Numbered from the stretch's first letter, positions 42,332-54,871 are shown. The stretch is DNA of 58,843 nt from RYN-428 sp035551995 (GCA_035551995.1 DASZME010000044.1:1-58843); one strand, 5' to 3'. Numbers and translations: made by a program. Notes: generated by a model from the sequence alone, not told the origin.

Positions 42332-44934
42332 GAGAAAGCGCGAACGCCTTTGAGCCTCGTGGAGAATCGACTATGGCCATCAAATCCGCACGGCGTCTGA
42401 AATCGTTTTCGGATCGGATCTCCGCGCGCTCGCGTATCGCCATCGGGCAGGTCTTCCTTTTGATCGGCGTCATGTGGATGGCCATCGCGGTGGGCCTTGT
42501 GCCCAGCGAGCGCAACGCCGTCGTCGCGGGGCGAGCGAAGTTTTGCGAAGCGATCGCCGTCTACGGATCGATCTTCGTCGAGCGGGGCGATCTGGAAGCG
42601 TTTGACCAGGCGTTGCGCGCGGGCCTGAGCCGCGATCCGGATGTGCTGAGCGCCGGAGTGAGAAAAGCCGACGGCGCGATGCTCATCGAAATCGGCGACC
42701 ATGTGGCGCAGTGGGGCCGCAAATCGGCCGGCGCCACGATCGATTCCAATATTTATGTTCCCATCTATTCCAACGGCAAAAAATGGGGAACCGTCGAGGT
42801 TCGATTTCAACCCGACGCCGATCGCGGGTTCATCGGCTATCTGCGCTCGCCGCAGGTAAAGCTGATCGCGTTCGTGGCCGGCGCGTGCATGGTTTTGTAC
42901 CTGGTTTACCTGCGAAAAATGCTTCAGCATCTCGATCCGTCGAAAGTGGTTCCGGGGCGCGTTCGCTCGGCGCTGGATACACTTTCCGAAGGGCTGCTGG
43001 TGGTGGATAAGCATGAGCGGATCGTGCTGGCCAACCAGGCGTTCGCGTCAACGGTCGGGCGCAGCGCCGAGCAGTTGATGGGATCGCGACCGGCGAATTT
43101 GCCCTGGGTAACGGAAGCGGGGTCCGCCGAGTTCCCGTGGACGACGGCGATGCGCGAGAGCCGGCCGCAGCACGGCGTGGTGATGCGAATCGTCGATCAT
43201 CAATCGCGCCATCGGACGTTTACAGTGAACTGTTCGCCGGTGCTTGGGCACGACGGATCGTATCGCGGCGTGCTGGCGAGTTTTGACGACGTGAGCGAGC
43301 TTGAACAGAAAGACATCGAGCTGGGCAAAGCCAAGGACGCGGCCGAGGCGGCCAATCAGGCCAAGAGCGAATTCCTCGCCCGCATGAGCCACGAAATCCG
43401 CACGCCGATGAACGCGATCCTCGGCTTTGCCGAAGTGCTTCGCCGCGGCTACGAGGAAAACGAATCCGAGCGCCAGGAATATCTCGACACCATTCACAGC
43501 AGCGGCCAGCATCTGCTGGAATTGATCAACGACATCCTCGATCTCTCGAAGATCGAGTCGGGCAAACTTGAAATCGAGTTGAGCCGCTGCTCGCCGCATC
43601 AGATCATGGCCGAGACGTTGTCGATTCTGTCGGTGCGCGCCCGGGAGAAGGGCCTTGAGTTAAAGATGCGCTGGCTCGGCCCGGCGCCGGAAACGATCGC
43701 CACCGACCCGACGCGCCTGAGGCAAGCGTTGACCAACCTGGTCGCCAACGCGATCAAGTTTACGGAAGCCGGTTCGGTGAGCCTCGAGGCGCGGATCGTC
43801 ACGACCGAAGAAACATCGACGCTGTCGGTCGATGTGATCGACACCGGCATCGGGATGAATCCCGAAGCGCTCGAGCGGATTTTCCAGCCCTTCGCGCAGG
43901 CCGACACGTCGATCACGCGCCGGTTCGGCGGAACGGGGCTTGGGCTGTCGATCAGCCGGCAGATCGCCGACGCGCTTGGCGGGGGCGTGACGGTGCGCAG
44001 CGCGGTCGGCAAGGGAAGCGTCTTCACCCTGGCGATCAACGCCGGCTCGCTGGACGGCGTGCGGCTGCTTGATCCCGCGGAGATCGAAGCGGTGGCGCGG
44101 GCGACTGTCAAGGTCAAGGCGCCCGCGATCCGCGTGCCGGGCGTTCGCGTCTTGCTGGTCGAGGACGGCGTTTCCAATCGCAAGCTCATTACACTGGTGC
44201 TTCATCGCGCCGGGGCGATCGTGGAGTTTGCAGAAGACGGGCGCGGGGGCGCGGACATGGCGCTGGCCGGCGTCTACGACGTCATCCTGATGGACATGCA
44301 GATGCCGGTGATGGACGGCTACACCGCCGCCCGTCTGTTGCGCGACCATGGCGTGCAAACGCCGATCATCGCCCTGACCGCTCACGCGATGCATGGGGAC
44401 GAGGAAAAGTGCCGGGAGGCGGGATGTTCCGGGTTCCTCACCAAGCCGATCGACATGGACTTGCTCATCAAGACGATCGCAAACTCGGCCGCGCGTGAAA
44501 CCGGCGACGCCGAAGCGCCGGCCACGGCAATCGTTCCCGCGCCCGCCGATGCGATGCAAGCCGCCGCGCGATTGTCGCCGCCCGAGGGTGATCTGCGGGA
44601 ACATCTCAAATCGAGCCTGCCGAGCGACGATCCGGAATTTTGTCAGATTATTCTGGAGTTTATCGATCGGCTTCACCAGCAGCTTGGCGCGATGGAGGAG
44701 GCATGGGGCAAGCAGGATCTTTCGGAGGTGGCGTCGCTGGCGCACTGGCTGAAGGGGTCGGGCGGCACTGCCGGTTTTGCCGCGCTAACCGCTCCAGCCC
44801 GCAAGCTTGAAGAACTTGCGCATCAGGAAAGGCTCGATGAGATCGGGGGAGCGATCAAGGAGTTGCAGGTTCTCGCCGACCACATTGAGGCGCCGGTAGT
44901 CGGGGCCAGCGAATCGCGGCACGCGACGCCCTAG
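42328..44934 (+). CDS. Hybrid histidine kinase (sensor-PAS-HisKA-HATPase-REC-Hpt)
   Basis: An 868-residue membrane kinase. TM1 is residues of about 36-58 (IAIGQVFLLIGVMWMAIAVG), with a periplasmic sensor of 115 residues, and TM2 at 175-195 (LIAFVAGACMVLYLVYL). A PAS domain follows (LSEGLLVVDKHERIVLANQ), then HisKA with His355 in ARMSHEIRTPMNA and HATPase with N-box NLVANAIKFTEA, DTGIGM and FGGTGLGLSI. The receiver has Asp656 in ILMDMQMPVMDG, and the Hpt has His806 in LAHWLKGSGGTAGF. All phosphorelay sites are thus in one chain, His-Asp-His. It could pass phosphate on to the adjacent REC-HD-GYP protein. Translationally coupled to the giant surface protein. Confidence 0.92.
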   Translation: MRESANAFEPRGESTMAIKSARRLKSFSDRISARSRIAIGQVFLLIGVMWMAIAVGLVPSERNAVVAGRAKFCEAIAVYGSIFVERGDLEAFDQALRAGLSRDPDVLSAGVRKADGAMLIEIGDHVAQWGRKSAGATIDSNIYVPIYSNGKKWGTVEVRFQPDADRGFIGYLRSPQVKLIAFVAGACMVLYLVYLRKMLQHLDPSKVVPGRVRSALDTLSEGLLVVDKHERIVLANQAFASTVGRSAEQLMGSRPANLPWVTEAGSAEFPWTTAMRESRPQHGVVMRIVDHQSRHRTFTVNCSPVLGHDGSYRGVLASFDDVSELEQKDIELGKAKDAAEAANQAKSEFLARMSHEIRTPMNAILGFAEVLRRGYEENESERQEYLDTIHSSGQHLLELINDILDLSKIESGKLEIELSRCSPHQIMAETLSILSVRAREKGLELKMRWLGPAPETIATDPTRLRQALTNLVANAIKFTEAGSVSLEARIVTTEETSTLSVDVIDTGIGMNPEALERIFQPFAQADTSITRRFGGTGLGLSISRQIADALGGGVTVRSAVGKGSVFTLAINAGSLDGVRLLDPAEIEAVARATVKVKAPAIRVPGVRVLLVEDGVSNRKLITLVLHRAGAIVEFAEDGRGGADMALAGVYDVILMDMQMPVMDGYTAARLLRDHGVQTPIIALTAHAMHGDEEKCREAGCSGFLTKPIDMDLLIKTIANSAARETGDAEAPATAIVPAPADAMQAAARLSPPEGDLREHLKSSLPSDDPEFCQIILEFIDRLHQQLGAMEEAWGKQDLSEVASLAHWLKGSGGTAGFAALTAPARKLEELAHQERLDEIGGAIKELQVLADHIEAPVVGASESRHATP

Positions 44935-44958
44935 AAGAGACTTCGGAGGATATTTGAA

Positions 44959-46185
44959 ATGACGTCCGTTTCCGACCCCGTTGTCATTCAAACGGGAATT
45001 CAGCCTCTTTCGGTTCCCTGCGCCGATCCCACCGGCGTCGTCGCGGAGGCCGCGCGCCAAGCGCGCGCCCTGGCCAAGATCGCCATTATCGACGACGAGC
45101 CGATCAACATTAAGGTGGTCCGCAAGCATCTGCAGGCCGAAGGTTATCGGAACTTCGTCACCACCACCGACGCATCCACCGCGCTGGAGTTGATCCGCCG
45201 CGAGGAGCCCGACGTGGTGTTGCTGGACGTGATGATGCCGGTCGTCAACGGGATCGATATTCTGCGGGCGGTTCGGGCCGACGCGAATCTGACGCACATT
45301 CCGGTGCTGATTCTGACGGCATCGACCGACGCGCAGACCAAACGCCGAGCCCTGGAATCCGGCGCCACCGATTTTCTGGCCAAACCCGTCGATCCCAGCG
45401 ATCTGGCGCCGCGGATCGGCAACGCGCTGATCGTTAAGGCTCACCACGATCATCTGGAACAATATTCCGAGCAGTTGGAACAGCAGGTTCGCCTGAGAAC
45501 CGAAGAACTGGAGGTATCGCGCTTGCAAGTCGTACTTTGCCTCGCTCGTGCAGCCGAGTATCGCGACGACACCACCGGCCGTCATGTCATCCGCGTCGGC
45601 AGATACGTAACCATCCTCGCCCGCCAGTTGGGCTTTTGCGAAGCCGAATCGCAGATGCTGGGCCTGGCGGCGCAACTTCACGATGTCGGCAAAATCGGGT
45701 TGCCCGACGGCATCCTCCTCAAGCCCGGGAAATTGACGCCCGGGGAATTTGAAGTGGTCAAGCGACATTGCGAGATGGGCCACAAGATCGTGCAGCCAGT
45801 GCACGACGACGATTTGGAATTCATCAACGGCGTTCCCGTTCCCCCGCCCGGCTCCGACGTCGGGGCGCCGCTGGTGGCGATGGCCGGCCGGATCGCGCTT
45901 TCGCACCACGAGCGCTGGGACGGCAAGGGATATCCGCTGGGTCTAAGCGGCGCCGACATCCCGATCGAAGGCCGCATCACCAGCGTGGCCGACGTCTTCG
46001 ACGCCCTGACCAGCGCCCGGCCGTATAAGGACGCCTATTCGCCCGCCCGATCGCTGGAGATCATGGAAGAGGGCCGGGGAAGTCAATTCGACCCAGCGAT
46101 ACTCGATGCGATGCATCAACAGCTGAACGAGTTCTTAAGGATCTGCCATGAGCAGGCCGATCCGCTAACCAAGAAAGCGGCGTGA
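44959..46185 (+). CDS. Response regulator with HD-GYP cyclic-di-GMP phosphodiesterase domain
   Basis: A 408-residue protein. Receiver domain at residues 38-160 (IAIIDDEPINIKVVRKHL) with phosphoacceptor Asp90 in VVLLDVMMPVVNG and Lys in FLAKPVDP. A coiled coil (LEQYSEQLEQQVRLRTEELE) links it to the HD-GYP domain. Metal site His241-Asp242 in LHDVGKIGLPD and the HHERWDGKGYPLGL signature, GYP at 324-326, are both intact, so cyclic-di-GMP hydrolysis is expected. The gene follows the kinase by 24 bases with GGAGG upstream, one operon. Likely the output of the pathway: lowered cyclic-di-GMP, less attachment or altered adhesin use. Confidence 0.92.
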   Translation: MTSVSDPVVIQTGIQPLSVPCADPTGVVAEAARQARALAKIAIIDDEPINIKVVRKHLQAEGYRNFVTTTDASTALELIRREEPDVVLLDVMMPVVNGIDILRAVRADANLTHIPVLILTASTDAQTKRRALESGATDFLAKPVDPSDLAPRIGNALIVKAHHDHLEQYSEQLEQQVRLRTEELEVSRLQVVLCLARAAEYRDDTTGRHVIRVGRYVTILARQLGFCEAESQMLGLAAQLHDVGKIGLPDGILLKPGKLTPGEFEVVKRHCEMGHKIVQPVHDDDLEFINGVPVPPPGSDVGAPLVAMAGRIALSHHERWDGKGYPLGLSGADIPIEGRITSVADVFDALTSARPYKDAYSPARSLEIMEEGRGSQFDPAILDAMHQQLNEFLRICHEQADPLTKKAA

Positions 46186-46338
46186 AAACAGACGTGGGCG
46201 CTCGAGCCGGCCTCAAGGCCTCAAGTCGAACAACCACGCCGCTTGCTCCGTTTTAACCCATGTGGGATAGTTAACCTCCGTAAGCCGTTTATGGCGGAGG
46301 CGTCGCCGTTCCCTATGGCAGCCGACGGAGGCGGGACT

Positions 46339-47283
46339 ATGAAAACTCGACTGATCCGCGTGACGATAGCCGCCCTGTGGCTCATGGGAGGCGCCGGCGC
46401 CGTCGCGGCGCCTCGAACGGCCGGAGCGGACAAAACCGCCGTCCCGGCGGCTGAAATTCCGAACGCGTGGCCCAAACGCACCCCCCAAGAGCAAACTGAA
46501 ACCGTAGCCGAGATCACGAAATTCGCCGAAGAAACGGCGGCCAAAATGGACCTGCCGCTCAAGATTTACGAAACCAAATATTTCATCTTCTCGTCCAACA
46601 TTCCCCAGAAAGAAGCGAAAAACTGGGCTGGCCTGCTCGATCGGATGTACGCCCGGCTGGCGGAAATTTTTGCCGTCCCCAAGGGGGAAAACATCTGGCG
46701 CGGAAAGGCGATGGTTTTCGTCTTCACCAGGAAATCGGACTACCAGCGCTACGAGCAGGAAATCAACAATACCGACCCTGGCCCCTCCGACGGCATGTGC
46801 CATAGCTTCCCGAACGGTTTGGTGACGATCGCATTCTATCGCCAGCCGGACGAATTGGTTTTCGCCCATGTATTGGTTCACGAATCGGTGCATGGTTTTA
46901 TCCATCGCTACCGCAGCCCGGCGCGCGTGCCGTCGTGGGCCAACGAAGGATTGGCCGAAACGATCGCCACCGAGCTTGTTCCCCAGCCGACGCGCGGCAT
47001 CTCCACCATGAAGGATTTTGCGCGCCGCGAAATCCAGCTTCACAACAATCAACTCGGCGGCTTCTTTTCATTGGAGCACATCGAACCGTGGCAATATCCC
47101 GTCGCCGAGACGATGTGCACATACATGATCACCCAGGCGAAACGCAACTACGTCGATTTCATCAACGGGATCAAGGAAGGGCTGACGCCGGAAGAATCGC
47201 TGGCCAAGCGCTTTAAGGCCGGGCAGGATCGGCTGGTTCCGAAATTCGGGGAGTGGCTGGGATTAAAGAGACTCAGGGAGTAA
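46339..47283 (+). CDS. Secreted gluzincin-type metallopeptidase
   Basis: A 314-residue protein. A signal peptide is at residues 1-24 (RVTIAALWLMGGAGAVAA). Zinc-binding HExxH is VHESVHGFIH with His181, Glu182 and His185. The third ligand is Glu203 or nearby in SWANEGLAE, the DUF1570-like spacing. ATG 46339 has GGAGG seven bases upstream; the frame extends to 46243 without signal-like sequence. It is separated from the HD-GYP gene by 153 bases and likely independent. Substrate unknown; extracytoplasmic. Confidence 0.75.
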   Translation: MKTRLIRVTIAALWLMGGAGAVAAPRTAGADKTAVPAAEIPNAWPKRTPQEQTETVAEITKFAEETAAKMDLPLKIYETKYFIFSSNIPQKEAKNWAGLLDRMYARLAEIFAVPKGENIWRGKAMVFVFTRKSDYQRYEQEINNTDPGPSDGMCHSFPNGLVTIAFYRQPDELVFAHVLVHESVHGFIHRYRSPARVPSWANEGLAETIATELVPQPTRGISTMKDFARREIQLHNNQLGGFFSLEHIEPWQYPVAETMCTYMITQAKRNYVDFINGIKEGLTPEESLAKRFKAGQDRLVPKFGEWLGLKRLRE

Positions 47284-47456
47284 ATAATTTTGGCGGCGGT
47301 CAACCTGGAAATGCGGTCGCAATCACTTTCGTGGCTCGTCGCAACGGGTTAGCCGCGACAGGCAGTGGAGCGTTCGCCGCGCTCCGAACGCGTTCCCAAT
47401 GAAAGCAAAATCGCTCCGTGTCGCGTCGCGGCTGACCAAGACCACAAAATGCGGAA

Positions 47457-47566
47457 CTTGGAGCAGTTTTCAGAATGCTGGCGCGTTTCTGCGTTTAGCG
47501 GCCCCGCTTGCGGGGCGTTTTTCGCGATGCAAGGTCGCTTCACCAACATGAGAACTGCCCTTTATC
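47457..47566. repeat. Dispersed palindromic repeat, copy 3 (~110 bp)
   Basis: GCGTTTAGCGGCCCCGCTT + GCGGGGCGTTTTTCGCGATG + CAAGGTCGCTTCACCAACATG; ends GGAGCAGTTTTCAGAATGCT / CATGAGAACTGCCCTTTATC inverted to each other. In the gap between the metallopeptidase gene and actA. The flanking parts, 47284-47456 and 47567-47753, hold no recognised gene. Confidence 0.7.
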
Positions 47567-47753
47567 GGACGCATCCCTTGATGCAATTCCCCTTCCGAAT
47601 GTAGAGGCTTCCGACGGCGCCACGCCGCCGCCTCCTGTCCCTGCGACCATTTGCCACATTCGTCGGCGATTGACAGTTTAAGTTTATCCGCCATGATTCC
47701 TCGCACTTGATGGATGAGGTAGCCGATACTCTTTCCATTCGCCGGTTTGCATT

Positions 47754-48430
47754 ATGGCTCAGATCACTACACCAGTTGTTTCTCGATTCATGTTTCCGCG
47801 GTGGGCGAATTACCTGCTGCCGGTGATCGTGATCGGCGCCGTTGGGGGCGGGCTTTATTTGCCGGTCGCGCTGGGGTTTGGGGCGTCGCCGAAAACGCTG
47901 GCGGTCGGATATTCCCCCAAGCAGCCGGTCGGATACAGCCATGCGTTGCACGCGGGAAAGCTGGGGCTGGATTGCCGATATTGTCACAACACCGTCGAAA
48001 AGGCCGCCTTCGCGGCACTTCCCGCCACGCAAACGTGCATGAACTGCCATACCAATATCAAGAACCAGAGCGACTTGTTGAAAGTCGTTCGCGACAGCTG
48101 GCAGACGGGGCAGCCGATCCCGTGGGTGAAGGTTCACAATCTGCCCAACTATGTTTACTTCAACCATAGCGCTCATGTGAGCCATGGCGTGGGCTGCGTG
48201 GAATGCCACGGGCGGATCGACCGGATGGACGTCGTCGCGCAGGCCAAGCCGCTAAGCATGGGCTGGTGCCTGGAGTGTCATCGCGATCCCGGTTCCCACC
48301 TTCGGCCCAAAGACGTCGCCGTCACGGACATGAACTTTAAGCGCGACGACAGCAATCCCGATCAGGCTCCTGAAAAGCTGATGAAGGATTATGGCGTTCG
48401 CGATGTCGCTTACATGCAAAGTTGTTACAC

Positions 48431-48443
<13 letters not shown>
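47754..48443 (+). CDS. actA: ACIII subunit ActA, pentaheme cytochrome c
   Basis: A 229-residue membrane-attached protein with one N-terminal helix (NYLLPVIVIGAVGGGLYLPV) and five heme-binding motifs: CRYCH, CMNCH, CVECH, CLECH and CYTCH. This count and order are those of ActA of alternative complex III. It collects electrons from ActB on the periplasmic side and hands them to cytochrome c acceptors. ATG 47754; the first gene of the respiratory operon. Its stop codon overlaps the start of actB. Confidence 0.95.
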
Positions 48444-51592
<3,149 letters not shown>

Positions 51593-51593
51593 A

Positions 51594-51694
51594 GCGACTG
51601 GCAACCAGCAATCGGCAACTTTGAAGCGTGAGGAGATGCTGAAAGAACTCCTTTTGTCTTTTCTGACAACTGACAACTAACAACTGGCAACTCA
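51594..51694. repeat. Heptamer-type repeats in the actB-actC gap
   Basis: CTGACAACTGACAACTAACA then ACTGGCAACTCA: repeats of the unit ACAACTG/ACAACTA. Degenerate copies lie upstream (GCGACTGGCAACCAGCAATC, GGCAACT). Same unit as in the actF downstream gap at 56305-56390. The gap otherwise holds no gene; the actC start at 51700 lies directly after it. Confidence 0.6.
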
Positions 51695-51699
51695 TTCCC

Positions 51700-53229
51700 A
51701 TGACCACGCTGAACGCCATCTTCTCGACCGAATTGTCGCCCGACGAGACGGACAATACGTTTGACGATCCCAAGCATCGTTCGCCGCTGGTGCTGCACAA
51801 CCGCGATTTCAAGTCGGTCACCGACGCGATCGCCAACGTGGCCGAGCGCCCGACCACCCTTGGCTGGAAGATCGCCTTCGCCGTCAGTCTTTCCATGCTC
51901 GGGATGCTTGGCGCCTGCATCGGCTATCTCATCCTGACCGGCGTGGGCGTGTGGGGAAACAACCAGCCGGCGTCATGGGGCTTTCCGATCGTCAACTTCG
52001 TCTTCTGGGTCGGCATCGGCCATGCCGGCACCCTGATCTCCGCCATCTTATTTTTGTTCCGCCAGAATTGGCGCACGGCCATCAATCGTTTCGCCGAAGC
52101 CATGACCATTTTCGCCGTCATGTGCGCCGGACTCTTTCCCGGCATTCACGTCGGCCGGGCGTGGCTGGCCTATTGGCTGTTTCCGATTCCCAATCAGATG
52201 AGCATGTGGCCGCAGTTCCGCAGCCCGCTGCTATGGGACGTGTTCGCCGTCGGAACGTATGCGACGGTCTCGGTGCTGTTCTGGTACGTCGGCATGGTTC
52301 CGGATCTGGCGACCTTCCGCGACCGCGCGACGGGCAAGGTCAAGCAGTTCGCCTACGGCTTGTTCGCGCTCGGCTGGACCGGGTCGGCACGCCATTGGCA
52401 TCGCTATGAACGGGCGTATTTGCTGCTGGCCGCGCTGGCCACGCCGCTGGTATTGTCGGTGCATAGCGTGGTGTCGTTTGACTTCGCCACGTCGCAGCTT
52501 CCGGGCTGGCATACGACCGTTTTCCCGCCTTATTTCGTCGCTGGCGCCGTGTATGGCGGGTTTGCGATGGTGCTGAACCTGGCCATCCCCGCCCGGGCTT
52601 TCTTCGGGCTGAAGGATATCATCACCCTTCGCCATCTGGACAACTGCGCCAAGGTGATGCTCGGGACCGGCCTGATCGTCGCCTACTCCTACAGCCTGGA
52701 ATTCTGGGCCGCGTGGTACAGCGGAAATCATTACGAGCGCTTCGGCTTTTACAACCGCGCCTTTGGCCCGTACATGATCCCGTTCTTCATCATGATGTGG
52801 TGCAACGTGCTGGCGCCGCAGTTCCTGTGGTTCAAGAAGGTGCGCACGAACATGCTGCTGTTGTTCATCTGCGCGCTGTTCGCCAACATCGGCATGTGGT
52901 TCGAGCGGTTCGAGATCATCATTACGTCGCTGACGCGGGATTTCCTGCCGAGCAGTTGGTACGCGTTTCGGCCGTCGCCGATCGACATATTGATGTTGAT
53001 CGGAAGCTTCGGATTGTTCTTCACGATGTTCCTGCTGTTTTGCCGGTTTTTGCCCGTGGTGGCGATGGCCGAGGTCAAGACCGTTATGCCGCAGGCCCAC
53101 GGGCACGGCGACATGGATGGCGACGGACACGCTCGCGAGCATGCGCACGACATTGGTAAATCGGATTTCCAGCCGGACGAACACTTTCGGCCGACGGCGG
53201 GGTCCGCTCCGACGCTGCGGGGCGAGTAG
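51700..53229 (+). CDS. actC: ACIII subunit ActC, NrfD-type membrane protein
   Basis: A 509-residue membrane protein with about ten helices (WKIAFAVSLSMLGMLGACIG, TLISAILFLFRQNWRTAINR, LAALATPLVLSVHSVVSFDF). NrfD-family quinol-binding residues are present in the form of His, Asp and Tyr near helix ends (GIGHAGTLISA, VHSVVSFDFA). A histidine-rich C-terminus (HGHGDMDGDGHAREHAHD). Anchors ActB and provides a quinol site. ATG 51700; no strong ribosome site, actB stop 107 bases upstream. Confidence 0.93.
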   Translation: MTTLNAIFSTELSPDETDNTFDDPKHRSPLVLHNRDFKSVTDAIANVAERPTTLGWKIAFAVSLSMLGMLGACIGYLILTGVGVWGNNQPASWGFPIVNFVFWVGIGHAGTLISAILFLFRQNWRTAINRFAEAMTIFAVMCAGLFPGIHVGRAWLAYWLFPIPNQMSMWPQFRSPLLWDVFAVGTYATVSVLFWYVGMVPDLATFRDRATGKVKQFAYGLFALGWTGSARHWHRYERAYLLLAALATPLVLSVHSVVSFDFATSQLPGWHTTVFPPYFVAGAVYGGFAMVLNLAIPARAFFGLKDIITLRHLDNCAKVMLGTGLIVAYSYSLEFWAAWYSGNHYERFGFYNRAFGPYMIPFFIMMWCNVLAPQFLWFKKVRTNMLLLFICALFANIGMWFERFEIIITSLTRDFLPSSWYAFRPSPIDILMLIGSFGLFFTMFLLFCRFLPVVAMAEVKTVMPQAHGHGDMDGDGHAREHAHDIGKSDFQPDEHFRPTAGSAPTLRGE

Positions 53230-53331
53230 AGCTCGCATGGGTCGCGCGGAGCGCGGCATAGCGCCGGCGCCGCAAAAACGGTCGCCGTGGACGATCGGTT
53301 ATCGATTCGGTAAGGCACTGAGGTTGCCGCA

Positions 53332-53940
53332 ATGAGTACGCTGACAGAACATACAACTTCGCCCGTCGGCGACGCCGACTACGACGACGGCGCCGCCGCC
53401 GAGGTCGAACCCGTCGAACTCGTCGGTCTGCTGGCCGAGTATCGCGACGTGACGGCGATCATGAAAGCCGCCCGCGGCGTACGCAACGCCGGCTTTACCC
53501 GCTGGGACGTCTACAGCCCCTTCCCGATTCACGGCATCGATGCGGCCATCGGGATCAAGCCGACCATCCTCCCCTGGCTTGTTCTTGGCGGCGGGTTGAC
53601 GGGATTGACCGGGGGCCTGGCGCTTCAGTGGTTCGTCAACGCCTACGACTACAAATTCATGATCAGCGGCAAGCCCTACTTCAGCCTGCCGGCCAATATT
53701 CCCGTCATCTTCGAATGCACCGTTTTGTTCTCGGCGCTCACCGCCGTCTTCGGGATGTTCGCCCTCAACCGTCTGCCGATGCTGTATAACCCACTGTTCA
53801 AGAGCGAGCGCTTTCGGCGGGTGACGACCGATCGCTTTTTCATCGTGATCGACGCCTCCGATCCAAAATTCGACGAAGCCGAGTCAAGCGATCTGCTGAA
53901 AAGTCTGGGCTCGATGGCGGTCGAACGGGTGGAGGACTAA
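53332..53940 (+). CDS. actD: ACIII subunit ActD
   Basis: A 202-residue membrane protein (DUF3341 family). Domain start ELVGLLAEYRDVTAIMKAAR and GFTRWDVYSPFPIHGIDAAI; two membrane helices (LPWLVLGGGLTGLTGGLALQ and PVIFECTVLFSALTAVFGMF); acidic cytoplasmic tail. No cofactor motif. It is a structural subunit of ACIII. ATG 53332, 102 bases after actC. Confidence 0.93.
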   Translation: MSTLTEHTTSPVGDADYDDGAAAEVEPVELVGLLAEYRDVTAIMKAARGVRNAGFTRWDVYSPFPIHGIDAAIGIKPTILPWLVLGGGLTGLTGGLALQWFVNAYDYKFMISGKPYFSLPANIPVIFECTVLFSALTAVFGMFALNRLPMLYNPLFKSERFRRVTTDRFFIVIDASDPKFDEAESSDLLKSLGSMAVERVED

Positions 53941-53942
53941 CC

Positions 53943-54731
53943 ATGGCACACGAACCCAATAATCCTCCGTCGCCGGCCAACCTTCCGGTCGTCACCTACG
54001 CGCCGCGTCCGCCGCGGTTGCGGCGCCCGCCGTTCATTTTCGTGGCGGTCGGCCTGGTGGCGATCGTCGCAAGCTGGGTTCCGCTGGTGATTTTCGCCCG
54101 CGCCCGCACCATCACCAGCCTTGAGCCGCGCATCCAGATCATGCAGGACATGGGCGTGCAGCCGAAATTCAGCCAGCAGCAGAGCAACGCCCTCTTCGCC
54201 GACGGCCGCGCCGATCGCCTGCCGATCCCCGGAACCGTCGCCCGCGGACATCTTGAGGAAGACGACCATTTTTATCGCGGGTACGTCCGTTCCGGCGGCG
54301 ACCGCGCCAAGCCCGAATATACGTTTTACGACGCCTTTCCCGAGCAAATAAAACTTGACGACGCGCTCGTCGAACGCGGCCGGGACCGTTTTTATATTTA
54401 TTGCTCGGTCTGTCACGGCCTGGACGGCCGCGGACATGGCCAGATCAACGAGCGGGCTTTGACGCTCATGCAGCTCGGCACCCCCGGCATGAACTGGACA
54501 CAGGCCGCCGATCTAACGTCCAGCGCCGTGACGGTTCGGCCAGTCGGTCATATTTACAACACGATCAACGTCGGCATTCGCAGCATGCCCGGTTATGGCG
54601 CCCAAATAACCGATCCAAAAGATCGCTGGGCGATTGTGGCTTATGTGCGGGCTTTGCAGATGGCCCAACCGGGGCCGGCAGAGGCTCCGGCGGGATCAGG
54701 AGCGGTAACGGAAGCGAGTCCGACGAAGTGA
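53943..54731 (+). CDS. actE: ACIII subunit ActE, monoheme cytochrome c
   Basis: A 262-residue protein with an N-terminal membrane helix (FIFVAVGLVAIVASWVPLVI) and one heme motif CSVCH (Cys154, Cys157, His158) with a methionine ligand in IRSMPGYGAQI. It is the periplasmic monoheme subunit. Starts two bases after the actD stop; ends with an Ala/Thr/Pro-rich tail. Confidence 0.95.
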   Translation: MAHEPNNPPSPANLPVVTYAPRPPRLRRPPFIFVAVGLVAIVASWVPLVIFARARTITSLEPRIQIMQDMGVQPKFSQQQSNALFADGRADRLPIPGTVARGHLEEDDHFYRGYVRSGGDRAKPEYTFYDAFPEQIKLDDALVERGRDRFYIYCSVCHGLDGRGHGQINERALTLMQLGTPGMNWTQAADLTSSAVTVRPVGHIYNTINVGIRSMPGYGAQITDPKDRWAIVAYVRALQMAQPGPAEAPAGSGAVTEASPTK

Positions 54732-54744
54732 GCGGCCGCCGGAC

Positions 54745-54871
54745 TCGAGTTTGGCGGCCTCGCTTGCGAGGCGCGTTTTTCCAAGAGCGGCGCGCAGGCT
54801 GTTTCCGGTCCCTTCTCCCGGTCATCCGGAAGAGGGCGTAAGAACGCAAACGAAGGTATTGGAGATTGAAC
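54745..54871. other. actE-actF gap with hairpin
   Basis: TTGGCGGCCTCGCTTGCGAG then GCGCGTTTTTCC gives the hairpin GCCTCGC-TT-GCGAGGC plus a T-run, related in sequence to the dispersed palindromic repeat core. May attenuate or process the operon transcript. No gene in this gap. Confidence 0.45.

Noticed and set aside
47470..47706. 78-codon minus-strand frame ending in the palindromic repeat
   Set aside because: Half of it is the repeat itself; no family resemblance, weak start. The N-terminal half (MADKLKLSIADECGKW) might deserve a search but I do not trust it.
54866..54871. TTG start for actF
   Set aside because: GTG 54872 has the better spacing to GGAG and matches the family start.
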